A stretch of DNA of 64,000 bases, taken from the NCBI GenBank assembly GCA_963281255.1, contig OY725502.1:2232001-2296000 (forward strand). Reading direction: 5' to 3'. Source of the DNA: Aphrocallistes beatrix. Taxonomy: Eukaryota; Porifera; Hexactinellida; Sceptrulophora; Aphrocallistidae. The notes below the pieces were generated by a model that was not told where the DNA came from, did not search any database, and was given only the letters and a program-made list of their open reading frames with translations. Both the position numbers and the translations under genes were made by a program. This document shows, piece by piece, positions 21,533 through 33,145 of this stretch (positions within the stretch are counted from its first letter, which is position 1; the number at the start of each line of letters is the position of its first letter).

Positions 21533-21660
21533 GCTCACTGCTTGCTCGAGCTGCACAGTTGACGGGCACAAAGTTTCCGCCACATGCGGCCTTTGGGCGC
21601 CTAGGGTCACGGTCACATTGATTAATTACAAGGTGGATAATATTTATAAATATTTATGCT
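21533..21660 (-). mobile_element. Helitron-like H7, 3' tail only
   Basis: Reverse-oriented GC-rich tail (TGCTTGCTCGAGCTGC, CCTTTGGGCGCCTAGGGTCA) and the adjoining body up to GGTGGATAATATTTATAAATA. It is cut at a TA by the Tigger element beginning at 21664. Confidence 0.55.
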
Positions 21661-22060
21661 ATACAGTAAAACCTCTCAGATCCGGACAGTGCCGTCCATA
21701 CAGTTTCCGGATCTTAGAATTGTTCGGATTTCAGAATTTTGTCTAGCATATTATGCAAACCGTGGAAGCGAACAGTAATGGGAACTTATATCACAGCGGG
21801 TTCCAATTCCTTGTAGGGCGGCGATTTGTACATTATTTTTGGAAAGATAGGAATTTTTCTCATTTAGATTTGGGAGAAATCAGCAGATAATTGAAAGTTA
21901 ATGGATTTATTTCCGCCATATAAGCAATCCCGTGTGGTGAATATTTTATACGGGCTGTATACTTCTCAGTTTCAAAATGGGATAAGTTTAATCTTATTAT
22001 CCAGGTATTAACCTTATGCATCCGCACAAAATGTGCACACAAGAAGCATATTAGTTGAAC

Positions 22061-22400
22061 TTTATTCTGAGATCCGGACAGCTCTAAAATTCAGCATTCT
22101 GACATCCGGATATTATCTATTTACTTTCCACCCATAATTGTGTACTCTCGTTTCTAATTATCATTCACATATATGTTTGTATTGAACTCAAATACGTATA
22201 ATTTATTCTGGGATCCGGACAGCTCTAAAATTCAGCATTCTGACATCCGGACATTATCTATTTACTTTCTACCCATAATTGTGTACTCTCGATTCCTAAT
22301 TATATCATTTACATGTATGTTTGTATTTAACTCAAATATAATTTATTCTGAGATTCAGACACTCTAAAATTCAGCATTCTGAGATCCGGACAAATACATT
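22061..22400 (+). repeat. 140-bp tandem repeat in the Tigger 5' region
   Basis: Units start TTTATTCTG at 22061, 22202 and 22342 (the third partial). Each holds GATCCGGACAGCTCTAAAAT and CCCATAATTGTGTACTCTCG, so the terminal-repeat sequence itself has been amplified. Confidence 0.8.
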
Positions 22401-22515
22401 TTTTCTTTTCGTCCATATATTATAAATTTCAGTAAGCTCTGACTTCCGTACGTTTATGAGCATTAGTATAAAGTAGGGGATAAATATTGTTCTCTATTCC
22501 ATCCAACTCAGAATA

Positions 22516-23345
22516 ATGGCGACTGCAAGCAATAAGTCTGGAGCTTAAGTTGAATATCATTACAGAACTGCTGAAGGGAAAGTTATTGCAGATATTTTTA
22601 AATGATCGAAATCGACAGTAAATGATATTTGGAAGCAGAGGGAAAAGATTGAACAACATATAACAAGTTGATATAATCCCACTCTTGCTAAAAAGCGATG
22701 CATAGTGAGGCAAGTTCACTTCCCAGAACTTGATAAGGCATGCCATATTTGGTTTCTGCAACTGCACTCAAAGGGCGCTCCAGTATCAGGCAAAATTCTG
22801 CAAGAGAAATATTTGCAGTTATTTCCAAAACTATATCCTCAAAGTAATCTGGGTGCATTCAGTGCGAACTCCGGTTGGCTTCAGAAGTTTGCCATCTTCA
22901 TGGCATAAAAGCAGCTAAACTCCAAGGAGGGCGCTCTCAGCAGACATCTCTGCAGTAGATCCCTATCGCAAGAAACTACAGAATGTGATAGAAAAAGGAG
23001 GGTACACTCGAGATCATATCTTCAATGCAGACGAGACTGGCCTTTGGTGGAAATTAATGCCATCAAAGTCTCCCATTTCCGGTGGTGAAACAAATGTTAA
23101 GAATTTCAAACAATCAAAAGACAGAGTGACTTTGCTTGGGTGCGCTAATGCTTCCGGATCTTGTCAACTCCCGCTGGCCTTCATACATAAGAGTATGAGG
23201 CCTCATTGCTCCAAACACACCAATATGGAATCACTCCCAGTTAGCTATTTTGCAGAAAAACGATCTTGGATGGATGCCTTAAATTCTCTTGAAAAATCAC
23301 AAAATATGTCAATTTTTCATATTTTGATGATAATAATAATTTAGA
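22516..23345 (+). pseudogene. Tigger/pogo transposase pseudogene, 3' truncated
   Basis: N-terminal two-thirds of a DDE_1 transposase. From the ATG at 22516 there is a pogo-type helix-turn-helix with stops (KSTVNDIWKQREKI). Next is a CENP-B-like second DNA-binding domain (FPELDKACHIWFLQLHSKGA, PVSGKILQEKYLQLF, 22705-22905). After a frameshift the catalytic core begins (HIFNADETGLWWKLMPSK, first Asp codon at 23030). The frame continues through RVTLLGCANASGSCQLPLAF, LPVSYFAEKRSWMDAL and breaks off, so the second and third acidic residues are missing. Dead copy; the domain order is standard for Tigger. Confidence 0.85.
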
Positions 23346-24560
23346 ATATACAGTAGTTGTTGAATAACTATCTTCTGACTAGAAGAATCGTATTGTCGAA
23401 ACTAAATGTGATTTCCAATTGATATTGCTCCAACCTTATAAATTTAAACTGATTTTTTTAAAAAATTCAAAATTGCCAAAGCAATTAAGAGATTATAATC
23501 TGTATAACTTGAAAAATATTATTGTTATACATTTATATAAGTATTTGAATACATTTGAAAGGGAACATGCCACTTCCTATTAGCATCTAATACATTTGGA
23601 ATCGCAAAGTTTTAAAATTTTCAAAATACATGAGAATTTATAAAAACTATGATCCATAAAATACATTGTTCCATATCAATATTTATCGTTTACTAATGTA
23701 TTATGAGCTTAGTAATAGGAAGTGGTCTATTGCCAAACAAATACATTTAAATATAATGTATAACAATAACAGTTTTCTAAATATACATTCAAAAAAGATA
23801 GCGTTTCCATAGCTACGTAGGGAACTTAATAACAACCAACCTGCTTAATGGATTCCTCATATACCATCACATTCTATTCGATGATAGTATATTTATCATG
23901 TCTAACTATAACAATTACGATTTATAACTAATAATGCCGTATATGGTAAGGTATGAAACCGCAAAAAGCAAAAATTAAAAGCAATCAACTGAAACGAATT
24001 TGTCTAATGGATTTCACGTTTATAACATCATATTCGTCAAAAATACTACAATAATTAACGATTTAGTAAAGGACAAACAAAATTTGGAGCCTTGCCCACC
24101 GAAAATCCCTACGGTGGCATCCCCTCGTATTTTCCTTCCAAAATATGATTTTAAATAGTAACAAATATCATAATTTACTATAAACAAATATAAAAAACAT
24201 TAATATCATTTAAATATTTATCATTCTGAATCAGACATTTCTATATATGGCCATTCGATTCAAGTCTCCTGAATTCCGCCCAGAATTTTGAGAGGAGTAC
24301 GGGTACTTTTTTCGCGCAAAATATATTTAACTACTAAAATCAAGTATCAAGCCTTCCTTATCATCAAATGGTCACGAAATCGATTTTTTGATCCTGATCC
24401 TACTAAATGTGTATATTTCAAATTTGCCTTTAGTATTTCTTAAGTTGGTTTGCATTGGTTTTCGATAAAAACCAATTTAGTAAATTTTTGTGTAAATGAA
24501 CGAACGCATTGTTTATCTGTGATAAAAAATGTCAACAAAACGAGTAATATTTAGAGATCA
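23346..24560. other. Unassigned AT-rich stretch
   Basis: No gene, terminal repeat or RNA feature was recognised over 1.2 kb. Confidence 0.4.
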
Positions 24561-26349
24561 GCAGCCGTATTCACAAAGATCTTAAGCACTAAGATCGATC
24601 TAAAGATAGAACTTAGAAATAACGTTAGGGTTAATATGATTAGAATATAGCATTATACTAATCAAATACAAAACTGAACTATAATATTAGTAATGGTAAG
24701 TGGTCATTTATTATTGATCTAGTGAAAATAAACTATATTTCTTCTTTTTGAGCAAAATTGGGGCAATTAATGTCAATATTAGGAGCAAAGAAGATTGATT
24801 AACCCACTCCTGTAAGACATAGCTTTTATCTGTGTAGTTGTACCGCCTGGAATGCCTGCTGGTGAGTCTCTTACAATATATGTGGTGAAATGCTTGTTTA
24901 ACTTTGAATTCTATTATGAAAATTGAAAATGTTTTATGTATGCAATCTATAATTATTCTACACTAGTCAATATCAAAGGAAGAGCTATCAAATAGCATAA
25001 GTTGTATCTCATGAATTCATAATATTATACAAGTATTAAACAAAACATTTAAAAACAACAAGTGTATTTGTATATTGTAACATGAAAACCTCTCAAGACA
25101 AAATATAAACACTGGATATGAGAAAAACAATAAATTTAACTCTATCGACGTTAAAATTTCTGCGTCATTTGGTGTTACGAAATAATTGGTGTCATTAGTG
25201 GTTATGGTAAGTCGGCGTCCTCCCGTGTACGTATATAAATTGCTGCTGAGTACTTGCATTAACAATACCAAAACAAATGGACAAATCCCGCAAAGCAAAT
25301 TGGACCAGAGAAGAAGAGTGCAGTCTTATTAATGAAATTGAGTCAGCAGGTGAGATTTTGAGAGGCTCAGGAAATTCTGCTGACAAAAACAGGAAGCCAG
25401 AAATACTGGAGGGGGTACAAACACTGCTGGACAGGTAGAAGACGAGGACATGCAATTATATCAGCAGATAGAAGTATTTCCTACTCTGCAGATCGGGTAA
25501 CAGAGATGTTTCAAAACACCCTTGCTTTTAGCGGAATTACAGATGCTTCTGATCTTTTTCAAATTCCAGCTGAGAACAATGAAATTCCAATAGCATCAAC
25601 AGTATCAGCTGCAGGTCCCGTTGAATTTGAAGATACTCCAATTTTAGAGTCTCCAGAAGTTGAAATCCCGACAATATATACTCGTAAGCCATCAAAGAAA
25701 AGTCGGAAGAGAAGGCGAACTGTTGATGAGCAAGATGATTCGGCCGAACTCTTGAAGGCTGCAGACTTACTTCCATTACAGCAGGTTGATAGAAGAGCAG
25801 GGGACTATTATAGATTGAAACGTCAGAGACTGCTGGAAAAATCATTGTGAATAGGAAAATGGGATCAAAGTGATTATTATCAGTCATGTTAATCAATATA
25901 TAAAGCCTGTCTCTATAATTGTGCATATTAGAATGAGTGTATGATTATATGATCAAAGAATGTATGTTTGTTTATTCATACAAATTCAAGAAGAATTTGC
26001 CACGAATATAGCATGTGATACATGTTGCGATGTTACACACAATAAGAGAAATGTTTTTAAAATATTTAAATTTTATTTGAAGTCTAATATCAATCAAGGT
26101 AGATTAAATGTTCGATAGAAGTAAGTTTGAATAACATTTATGGAGTAATTAGTGAAAATCGAATCAATTCCAATACTTAAGACACCTCCATAGGTTGCTT
26201 AAAGTTCGGTCTTAAGTTCGGTCTTAAGATCGAACTTAAATCTTAGTGAATACCAATCTTAGTGAATACGACTTAAGATCGAACTTAAGACTTAAGCACT
26301 AAGATCGATCTTAAGATCGATCTTAAGTTCTTAGTGAATACGGCCGCAG
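24561..26349 (+). mobile_element. Harbinger-like element with a Myb-like gene only
   Basis: Ends are inverted: GCAGCCGTATTCACAAAGAT at 24561 and the complement of CTGCGGCCGTATTCACTAAG at 26349. The subterminal parts are full of AAGATCGATCTTAAG palindromes. The only coding material is a Myb-like protein (25277-25850). No DDE nuclease frame is present, so this copy would depend on a transposase in trans. The Harbinger assignment is inferred from the Myb-like protein and end style; the target duplication could not be defined. Confidence 0.5.
25277..25850 (+). pseudogene. Myb/SANT-like transposon accessory protein, frameshifted
   Basis: The start is the ATG at 25277: MDKSRKANWTREEECSLINE, which has the NWT-EE pattern of the first helix of Myb/SANT-like domains found in Harbinger accessory proteins. 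The frame fails near 25390. The reading continues in the frame of 25506 (KYWRGYKHCWTGRRRGHAI, then MFQNTLAFSGITDASDLFQI). It proceeds through a low-complexity acidic part, a basic stretch KPSKKSRKRRRT (a likely nuclear signal) and a C-terminal helical DYYRLKRQRLLEKSL. In known Harbinger systems the Myb-like partner binds the transposase and element ends. One frameshift is required, so it is listed as a pseudogene. An intron was considered but no clear splice pair was seen. Confidence 0.5.
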
Positions 26350-26485
26350 TTCCAAGATTGGGAGCATTGCCAAGTTAACAATGCTGCGACTGGAACTTTC
26401 TCGAACTAGTTTCCATAAGACCCAGTTTCTAAACATATTAATCAATGTGAGCCTAGGTCCAAAGGATGGTCCAAAGGATCTCAAA

Positions 26486-26732
26486 TATGTCACAACTCTC
26501 ATAAAAATGATGACTCGTCACTCTGTTATGACGTCATCATTATGCTTCAAAAATTGAAAGTTGAAATTTTTGTGGTTTTTCAAGTGATATCGATTATAAC
26601 AGTAAGGTAAACGCATTTAGAAATGTTATCTACCTTATAATTAATCAATGTGAGCCTTGGCGCCCAATGGGTGCCTCTGGAGGACACAAAGTGTCCGCCA
26701 GTCGCGCAGCGTAATCAAGCGAAGCGTGCTTG
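26486..26732 (+). mobile_element. Helitron-like H8, 3' half
   Basis: From ATGATGACTCGTCACTCTG with a CRE site, through CGATTATAACAGTAAGG and TTATAATTAATCAATGTGAG, to hairpins GGACAC-AAA-GTGTCC and CAAGCG-AAG-CGTGCTTG, ending CTTG at 26732. The 5' half is missing. Confidence 0.65.
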
Positions 26733-26749
26733 TATATGTGTATATATAT

Positions 26750-26900
26750 CACGGTATTATACAGCTCTCCAGAGATACGCTCCTAATCTCAAACTCCTAA
26801 AGTTTCATATGCCAAAATCGACAAATAACATTATAATATAGGGTAAATTATGTATTATACTAGATTTTCACGATCCTAAACACTGTGAAATTTCAGCCCC
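26750..26900 (+). repeat. Dispersed repeat, CGGTATTATACAGC type
   Basis: Recurs in the same orientation at about 43676-43810; shared blocks are GGTATTATACAGC, CCAGAGATACGCTCCTAATC and CCTAAACACTG. Type unknown. Confidence 0.55.
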
Positions 26901-27179
26901 CTCTACTTTTAGATAAATACACACAATTTAAAATATAGATATTGATTCAAATATATAAATATTTACCTTGGGAATGAGAGTCAAAATACCACTGAAGGCC
27001 ATTGCAGCCTTCTGAACATTGAAGATCCAAAAGTATTGAGTCAGACGAATTTGTAATAACAATTAGACGCGCTAGCTAAAATACATAGATATATAATGCA
27101 CCTAAAAGTTCCACAACTTAAACAGTTAAAGTATGCATGGCAAATATATTTGGATAGGGTATAGTAGTAATTAGTCCAG

Positions 27180-29940
27180 GACCACGGGGGGGTCACGGAG
27201 AAATTTGAGAAGTATGAACTTTTTTGGTGGTTTTACGTTCTTGGGATCCCTTTAACCAAAATTAAGCCCATGCCACTTTGGCATTTTTGGATAATATGAA
27301 AATCCTACTAAATGATCATGTAGAGTGTTTTATGTTTATTTGAACTTAAGAAATATAGGGGAGCAAAACAAGGGGTCACTTGATGGGGTTACTAGGAGGT
27401 TTGAGATTGGGATGTTGCACATTCCTGCGTTGTCAAGGAAATATTCAGCTCGAATATGGTCATGTGACCCCTCAAATTTTTTCAAATTTTATGCTGAATA
27501 GGTATATCAATTAAAACATAATTGAGTATGCTATTGCTGGTCCAACCGAGATTGGTAGGCATGGGCATTTACAGTCAGGGGGTAGTCACATGAAGTTTCC
27601 AAACCGGGCCAAGGCGGGGGCAGATAAAAAACATATGGGGCCCTTCCTATGATTTTGGCTTTGGTGATCGAATGAATCTGGGGCCACAGAATCAAATCCA
27701 GGGCAAATGTCCCAAATTATTGGCAGTGAACTTTAACATCGTGTAATATTAAACGAATGTTTAGGAATATTATTACAATTTCAGGATGACTTATGCGTTT
27801 TCATCGTATATACAGGCACGTAGCTACGGGGGGGCGAACATTTTATCTTGCTAATATCCTAAATACCAGTAAAGTTTCTGTATAAATGTACAGTTGGGTC
27901 GATCCTGGCAGGCAGAAACAATAAAAACTAGTTTCCGTCGACATGTAATTAGGAAAATGCTAGTAGAATATTGCGAAAATACTACCAATACTGAACTTTT
28001 AAAACACAAATGAACCTTTTTACTATTCGATAGTCAACTGTTTCACATCAAGGAAATTCGAATAAATCAGAAATTTAGGCAAAAGGTTTTCTTTCTGATC
28101 GTTAGATACTCAAATATGGTTATAGTGAAAGAATAATATCGGTGAATCCAGAAAAATAGGATAGAATTAAACTGATATATTACAAGTATAATATGTTGAG
28201 AGATTACAATTACCCAGTATAGTTCGTAAATTCCTACTTGTATTATCATTTGGTTTCTCGTGTTTAGTTAAATCGCCGCCACCAAATTTACATTCTGTCG
28301 AGCACTTTTAGTTAGTATAAATAGAATTGGGGGGGCAGATGCCCCTTGCCCCTCGGGAGATCTTCCACTAAGTAAAAACAATCCACCCTTCTGCAGTGTC
28401 CAACCATCTCGATTTTGCTTTAAAAGCCCGAATCCACAACTTCGGTCGGGATGTGAAAAGCCCGATTTTACATTTTAGTCGAAATTTAGTAATATATAGT
28501 GCGTAATAGTCTGTAAATATTGAACATGTCGTAAATTTTCCAGCTAAGACTAGTGAATTCAATTATTTCAATAATAATCAATGGCTAAAAAGTAATAAGG
28601 GACATGACAATAAACATTTAAGCTCAAATTGGAAAAATATAAGGTACCACCATTTTGAATAAGGTTTCTTTCCCAAAATAACTTGCACATGATTAAATGG
28701 AGAATACAAAATTCTGTAGGTTGCAATTAATGTAATTGGGTTCAGATGAATATAGGGAGTCCAAAAAATGTCATTCGATGGGTGGAATAAAAGAATGGGA
28801 ATGGAATGTTCTCACATTCCTGATGCATTCAGGGGTTTGCTAGGAAAATTACTCCCAAGTATGGCTTTGTGACATATCAAATCGAAGTCAATTTAACTGC
28901 GAGTTAAAATTTGATAATTCAAAGTAGATTGGAACACATTCCAAAATGTTACCTAAGGGGGGATTTTCGGCAATTTCCTATCGGACAATAAAATCAGCGA
29001 CCTCGATTTCAGGACTTCCCCTTTTTGGATTCCTTAAGAATTTTTATATAACAAGTAAGATACCTTTATGATCCTAAAACAAGTCAAATATATTATGTTG
29101 TAACTTGTCCGAGGTCATCTGCTAATATGAATGGACACTTTGCTAGAATCTAATAAAACATCGAAGAATATATTCAAATAATATAATGTTGAAACATAGT
29201 TTTAACATACGGTTATATTAAATCTGTCATTGTGATCTTGATCAGAGACATAGAGACCGTTGCCATTGAGTATATTAACCGGAGGTCCATTCTAGATAAA
29301 TAAATATGTAATAATGAAAAATAATAAGTACTAAAATTGGGAGATTCTTTCAGATAGCTAGATGAAATGGAACAAATATGCAACACTAAAGTACTAATTT
29401 CAAGACTCAAAAAAAGGATGGTTCAGCACCGATCAAATTGTGTGTAATTTTATTCACTTCCTTTGATTTTGGAAGTGGCGAGGACTAATGAAACACCCTG
29501 TACTTGTAAAGATTTCCAGTCATAATTAATTGTGCTCCACCCAAGAATTATGATACGTGTATAAGGGTGGTCTGTTTTTAATGAATTTTTCCTGATTCAG
29601 TTACCAATCTGTAAATTTTGGAGGTTAGGCATGAAAAGCTTATACTAAAGATTTTTGCTCGAAATATTATGATTTGATCCCTGCGCACTATGCTCGAAAT
29701 TTTCTACATTTTCAAAGTACTGAAATAAGTCCCCATTTAAGTAAATCCAAGTAAATGATAATATAGAGTGTTGATATGTACATATTCGAACTCAGTAAGT
29801 GTAGCGGAGCAATACAACTGGTCACTCAATAGGGTAAATACGAATAATGAGATTAGAATGTTGTCGCATGCCTGTGTTGTCAAGGAAGATTTTTCTTCAA
29901 ATATAGTCATGTAACCTCTCAAATTTCCACAATTTTATGA
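27180..29940. repeat. Degenerate repeats of about 200 bp, three copies
   Basis: Three diverged, same-direction segments at about 27300-27490, 28670-28880 and 29740-29940. They share GGGATGTTG/GGAATGTT(C/G), CATTCCTG(C/A)(G/T)T, a GTCAAGGAAGAT-like block, and AATATGGTCATGTGACC or its variants. A similar GGAATGTTGCTACATTCC segment is in the palindrome at about 37480. No long frame. Origin unknown. Confidence 0.4.
29565..29725 (+). repeat. 160-bp repeat, inverted partner at 32985-33145
   Basis: Contains TTTTTGCTCGAAATATTATG and GCTCGAAATTTTCTACATTT; the partner carries the complements of both (AATATTCCGAGCAAAAATAT and AATGTAGAAAATTTCGAGC). About 85-90% alike by eye. Confidence 0.6.
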
Positions 29941-30044
29941 TAATAACGAATATAAATGTATAAAGTGATTCAGTATCAGATAAATTAATTTAGTGCTTCT
30001 GAATTCATTATTTCCTAAAGAAAAGCCATCGGAGAATAGAGGGG

Positions 30045-30965
30045 TTAGGTAATTATTTACTTTAACTTAATGTAGTATCAAACTTGTAATTAGAAAGAGC
30101 ATTATAATTTCAGGATAACTTCATGTATGTTATTTTCTTACTATATATACATTGCTTTGAGTCACACTATCATACCATGTGATTACCCAGCATCTTTTCT
30201 AGAATTCAAACTCATTCTTTGTCTCAGTTTTTTGACAAAATTCCAACAACATTTTGCTATGGTATAGCAATGTTTTCTTCTATACCGCTTAATTTAGTTA
30301 AAGAGATATCTAAGCATGTATATATCTTGTAGCTATGCATTTCTTAAGGATTTGTTCAAAGTATTCAGCAAGATATAGGTTCTGAAAGTCAGAATTAGGA
30401 GTGTGATTGAGGCCCGCAGAGATTAACAATGTAAAAAGTGGAATTTAGGCCATAAAATTCACAATTTTAAACTTAACTTGTTTAAAGTAATGGTTTAACT
30501 AATAATTAGTGCTATTTGTGGGTATTGACCATAAATACAATTATTGTTTCTCAAATTAAAATTTTTTTCTCGGGAAATTTGATTTTTGTAGGGTAATCAC
30601 TTGAACACTCCTAATTCTGACTTTCACAACCTATATCTTGCTGAATACTTTGAACAAATCCTTAAGAATTGCATAGCTACAAGATATATACATGCTTAGA
30701 TATCTCTATAACTAAATTAAGCGGTATAGAAGAAAACATTGCTATACCATAGCAAAATGTTGTTGGAATTTTGACAAAAACTGAGACAAAGAATGAGTTT
30801 GCATTCTAGAAAAGATGCTGGGTCTTCACATGGTATGATAGTGTGACTCAAAACAATGTATATATAGCAAGAACATACATACATGAAGTTATACTGAAAT
30901 TATAATACTCTTTCTAATTACAAGTTTGATACTACATTAGGTTAAAGTCTAGTGCCAATAATTAT
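30045..30965. mobile_element. Foldback element, 360-bp inverted arms
   Basis: The left arm (about 30045-30405) and right arm (about 30600-30965) are inverted copies, roughly 95% alike by eye: CTTGTAATTAGAAAGAG, GATTTGTTCAAAGTATTCAG and CATTTTGCTATGGTATAGC recur as complements. The spacer is about 195 bp. The right outer end ATGAAACACACTGTA resembles a mariner CAGTGTGTTTCAT terminus; the left terminus is decayed. No coding frame. Confidence 0.7.
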
Positions 30966-30984
30966 GAAACACACTGTAAATATG

Positions 30985-31410
30985 ATTTTATTTACTTTAT
31001 CTAAATATTGTAGACAAAAGTTAACAAATAATTTAGCATATCGATCTGAAAATATAATATTCGAATTCTACACCCCTAAAAAACATATGTAAACCGTTGG
31101 AAGCTAGTCTCAAGCCTATTTTTGTCATTTGTCTACTTAATGTATCTATTGTAAACAAAATTAAACAAATAATTCATCATATCGATCTGAAAATATGATA
31201 TTCGAATTCTACACCAATAAGAAACCGATGTCAACCGTTGGAAGTTAGCCTCTAGCCTATTTTTGCCATTTGTTTACTTTATGTATAAATTGTAAACAAA
31301 GGTAAATAAACAATTAATTTATCTTTTCGATCTGAAAATATGATATTCGAATTCTACTCCCCTAAAAACCCCATGTCAACCGTTGGAAGCAGGTCTCTAG
31401 CATAATTTTC
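30985..31410 (-). repeat. 141-bp tandem array, inverted copy of the 2512 array
   Basis: Three units; TCGAATTCTACACC-type blocks recur at 31061, 31202 and 31347 (periods 141 and 145). The minus strand matches the units at 2512-3075 (GTGTAGAATTCGAATATCAT, CAATAGATACAT, CAACGGTT). It lies beside an F2-like Helitron end, as the other array does. Confidence 0.8.
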
Positions 31411-32080
31411 AAAATTCGTCAAATCGTGTGAAAATATGTATATAAAGGTGTGAAAATATACACATAACCTTTTTACTGCCATACACTATAATAAATTGAT
31501 ACATCTATATAAGTTATTGCTTTGAAGTATTAGTTACAATGACAGCCTACAATAGTGTCGTATAATGATTTCTATTGTGAGAGTGCTGTACATAGTATTG
31601 TATATAAAAGGTGTGAAAAATTGTTTCCATTTTTTTGCAGAGGTGTGAAAATTTCGCTTAGATTTTCGAACTTTATCTGAGATTCATCATTTGACACCTA
31701 CATGCCAATTTTCGTATTTCTACGACTTGCCAATTCTTCAATCAATTCGGACAGACAAACAAACAAAAATCCTAGCATTTTTATATACACTAAGCGGACA
31801 AAAGTATTTCAACACTTGATTCTTTTTTGCAATACATTACGATACATTTAAGATATCAAACATAAGTTGTGGCTTTGAAGTATTAATAATAACTACAATC
31901 TATTGTAGTGCCGTACAATGATTTCCATTGTGATAGTGTAGTAATCTATTTTGTAAAGAAAAGGTGTGAAAAATTGTTTTCATTTTTTTTGTAGAGGTGT
32001 GAAAATTTCGCCTAGATCTTAGAACTTATTCGTATATTCATCATTTGACACCTACATGCAAAAAAATATGTTCAAAAAAT
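31411..32080 (-). mobile_element. Helitron-like F2 5' end, partly duplicated, with a Tc1 terminus
   Basis: 31480-31785 contains the F2 5' region in reverse (GGTGTGAAAATTTCGCTTAG, CATTTGACACCTACATGCCA, TTCTTCAATCAATTCGGACA, then AAACAAACAAA). At 31788, after TA, a lone Tc1 terminus begins CACTAAGCGGACAAAAG, identical to the right end of the 34-1962 element. From about 31850 to 32075 the F2 segment repeats (direct duplication of 31490-31720). Confidence 0.55.
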
Positions 32081-32082
32081 AT

Positions 32083-32223
32083 GTTCATAATAGAGCTACT
32101 TCATATTAAGCGAACTTAATTCAATAGAAATCCTATCTAGAAAATGAAATTGGGATCAGGAGGTTAGTTCATTATAAACGAACGTTCATATTAAACGGGT
32201 TCATAATAAGCGACACTGACTGC
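32083..32223 (-). mobile_element. Partial copy of the 8714 pogo-type MITE
   Basis: Shares AACCTCCTG-type centre, AACGTTCATATTAAACGGGT and TCATAATAAGCGACACTGACT with 8714-8899, in reverse. Its left end is decayed. Confidence 0.55.
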
Positions 32224-32251
32224 AACACTAATTCAATGGGGTAACATTATA

Positions 32252-32731
32252 AAAAGCGCGCTTCGCTTGCTTGCCCTGCGCAGCTGGGGGAACTTTATAT
32301 CCGCCGGAGGCGGCCTTCGGACACCTGGGCTCACATTGATTAATTATAAAGGAGATAACATCTCTAAATATGTATGTTTTACTGTTAAATCGATATCACT
32401 CGAAAAATCATCAAATTTCTCAATTTTTCTATTTTTGAAGCATAATGATGACGTCAGAACAGAGTGACGAGTCATCATTTTTGTGTTTTGATAGACATGT
32501 GAATAATATTAATAAACACATTCCATTAAATTTTCAGCCTTCTATCTTCTAAAATGGCTGAGTTATAGTCGAAAAAGTAAAATTTCTAACTCTACAAAAG
32601 GTGACATTTTCATCTGCCGTCAGAACTTAGTGGAGCCATATCTAAAAGAGTCCACATGCCAAAAATCAGCTTTCTGTGCCTGGCAGTTTCTTCAATCAAT
32701 TCGTTATATTAATCGAGTTTTATAGTAAGGA
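32252..32731 (-). mobile_element. Helitron-like H9, complete, without a TA tract
   Basis: Full reverse-oriented copy of about 480 bp from AAAGCGCGCTTCGCTTG to the 5' terminus at 32731 (TCCTTACTATAAAACTCG on the minus strand). In contrast to other copies, the terminal motif joins the AACGAATTGATTG body with only ATAT between them. It carries a TGACGTCA site near 32448. It shows the core element without the microsatellite and has no insertions. Confidence 0.7.
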
Positions 32732-32984
32732 TAAATTTGTATTGTTAAAATATGAAGGATATTATTTTGTTACGATTGCTCTTTAAAACGCGGTTTCTCA
32801 GTGTTATTGAAAGATATAAGATTATAAATATTCATTCTAAGCATAGAGACAAAGAAGATAATGTTTGGGTGTTCGTATTGTAAGAATGAAGTGTTCGGTT
32901 TAGCGAGGATTCAGATTAGCGGGGTATACTATATTAACACTATATATCGTCATTTACTAGGATTAACTAAAAAGGGAAGTTGTG

Positions 32985-33145
32985 TCTGTACTTTGAAAAT
33001 GTAGAAAATTTCGAGCGAAGTGCGCAGGGGTCAAATCATAATATTCCGAGCAAAAATATTTAGTGTAAGCTTTTCATACCTAGCCTCCAAAAATTTACAG
33101 AAGGGCAACTGAATCAGATGAAATTAATTAAAAACGGTCTACTTT
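32985..33145 (-). repeat. Inverted partner of 29565-29725
   Basis: See the partner entry; ends and both conserved blocks are present in reverse orientation. Confidence 0.6.

Larger units (their letters stand above)
21664..23345 (+). mobile_element. Tigger-type element, right end lost
   Basis: The left terminus CAGTAAAACCTCTCAGATCC follows TA and matches the Tigger CAGT-type end. The subterminal region contains repeated GATCCGGACA motifs and a three-unit tandem repeat (22061-22400). The transposase pseudogene follows. No matching right terminus was found. Confidence 0.7.
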
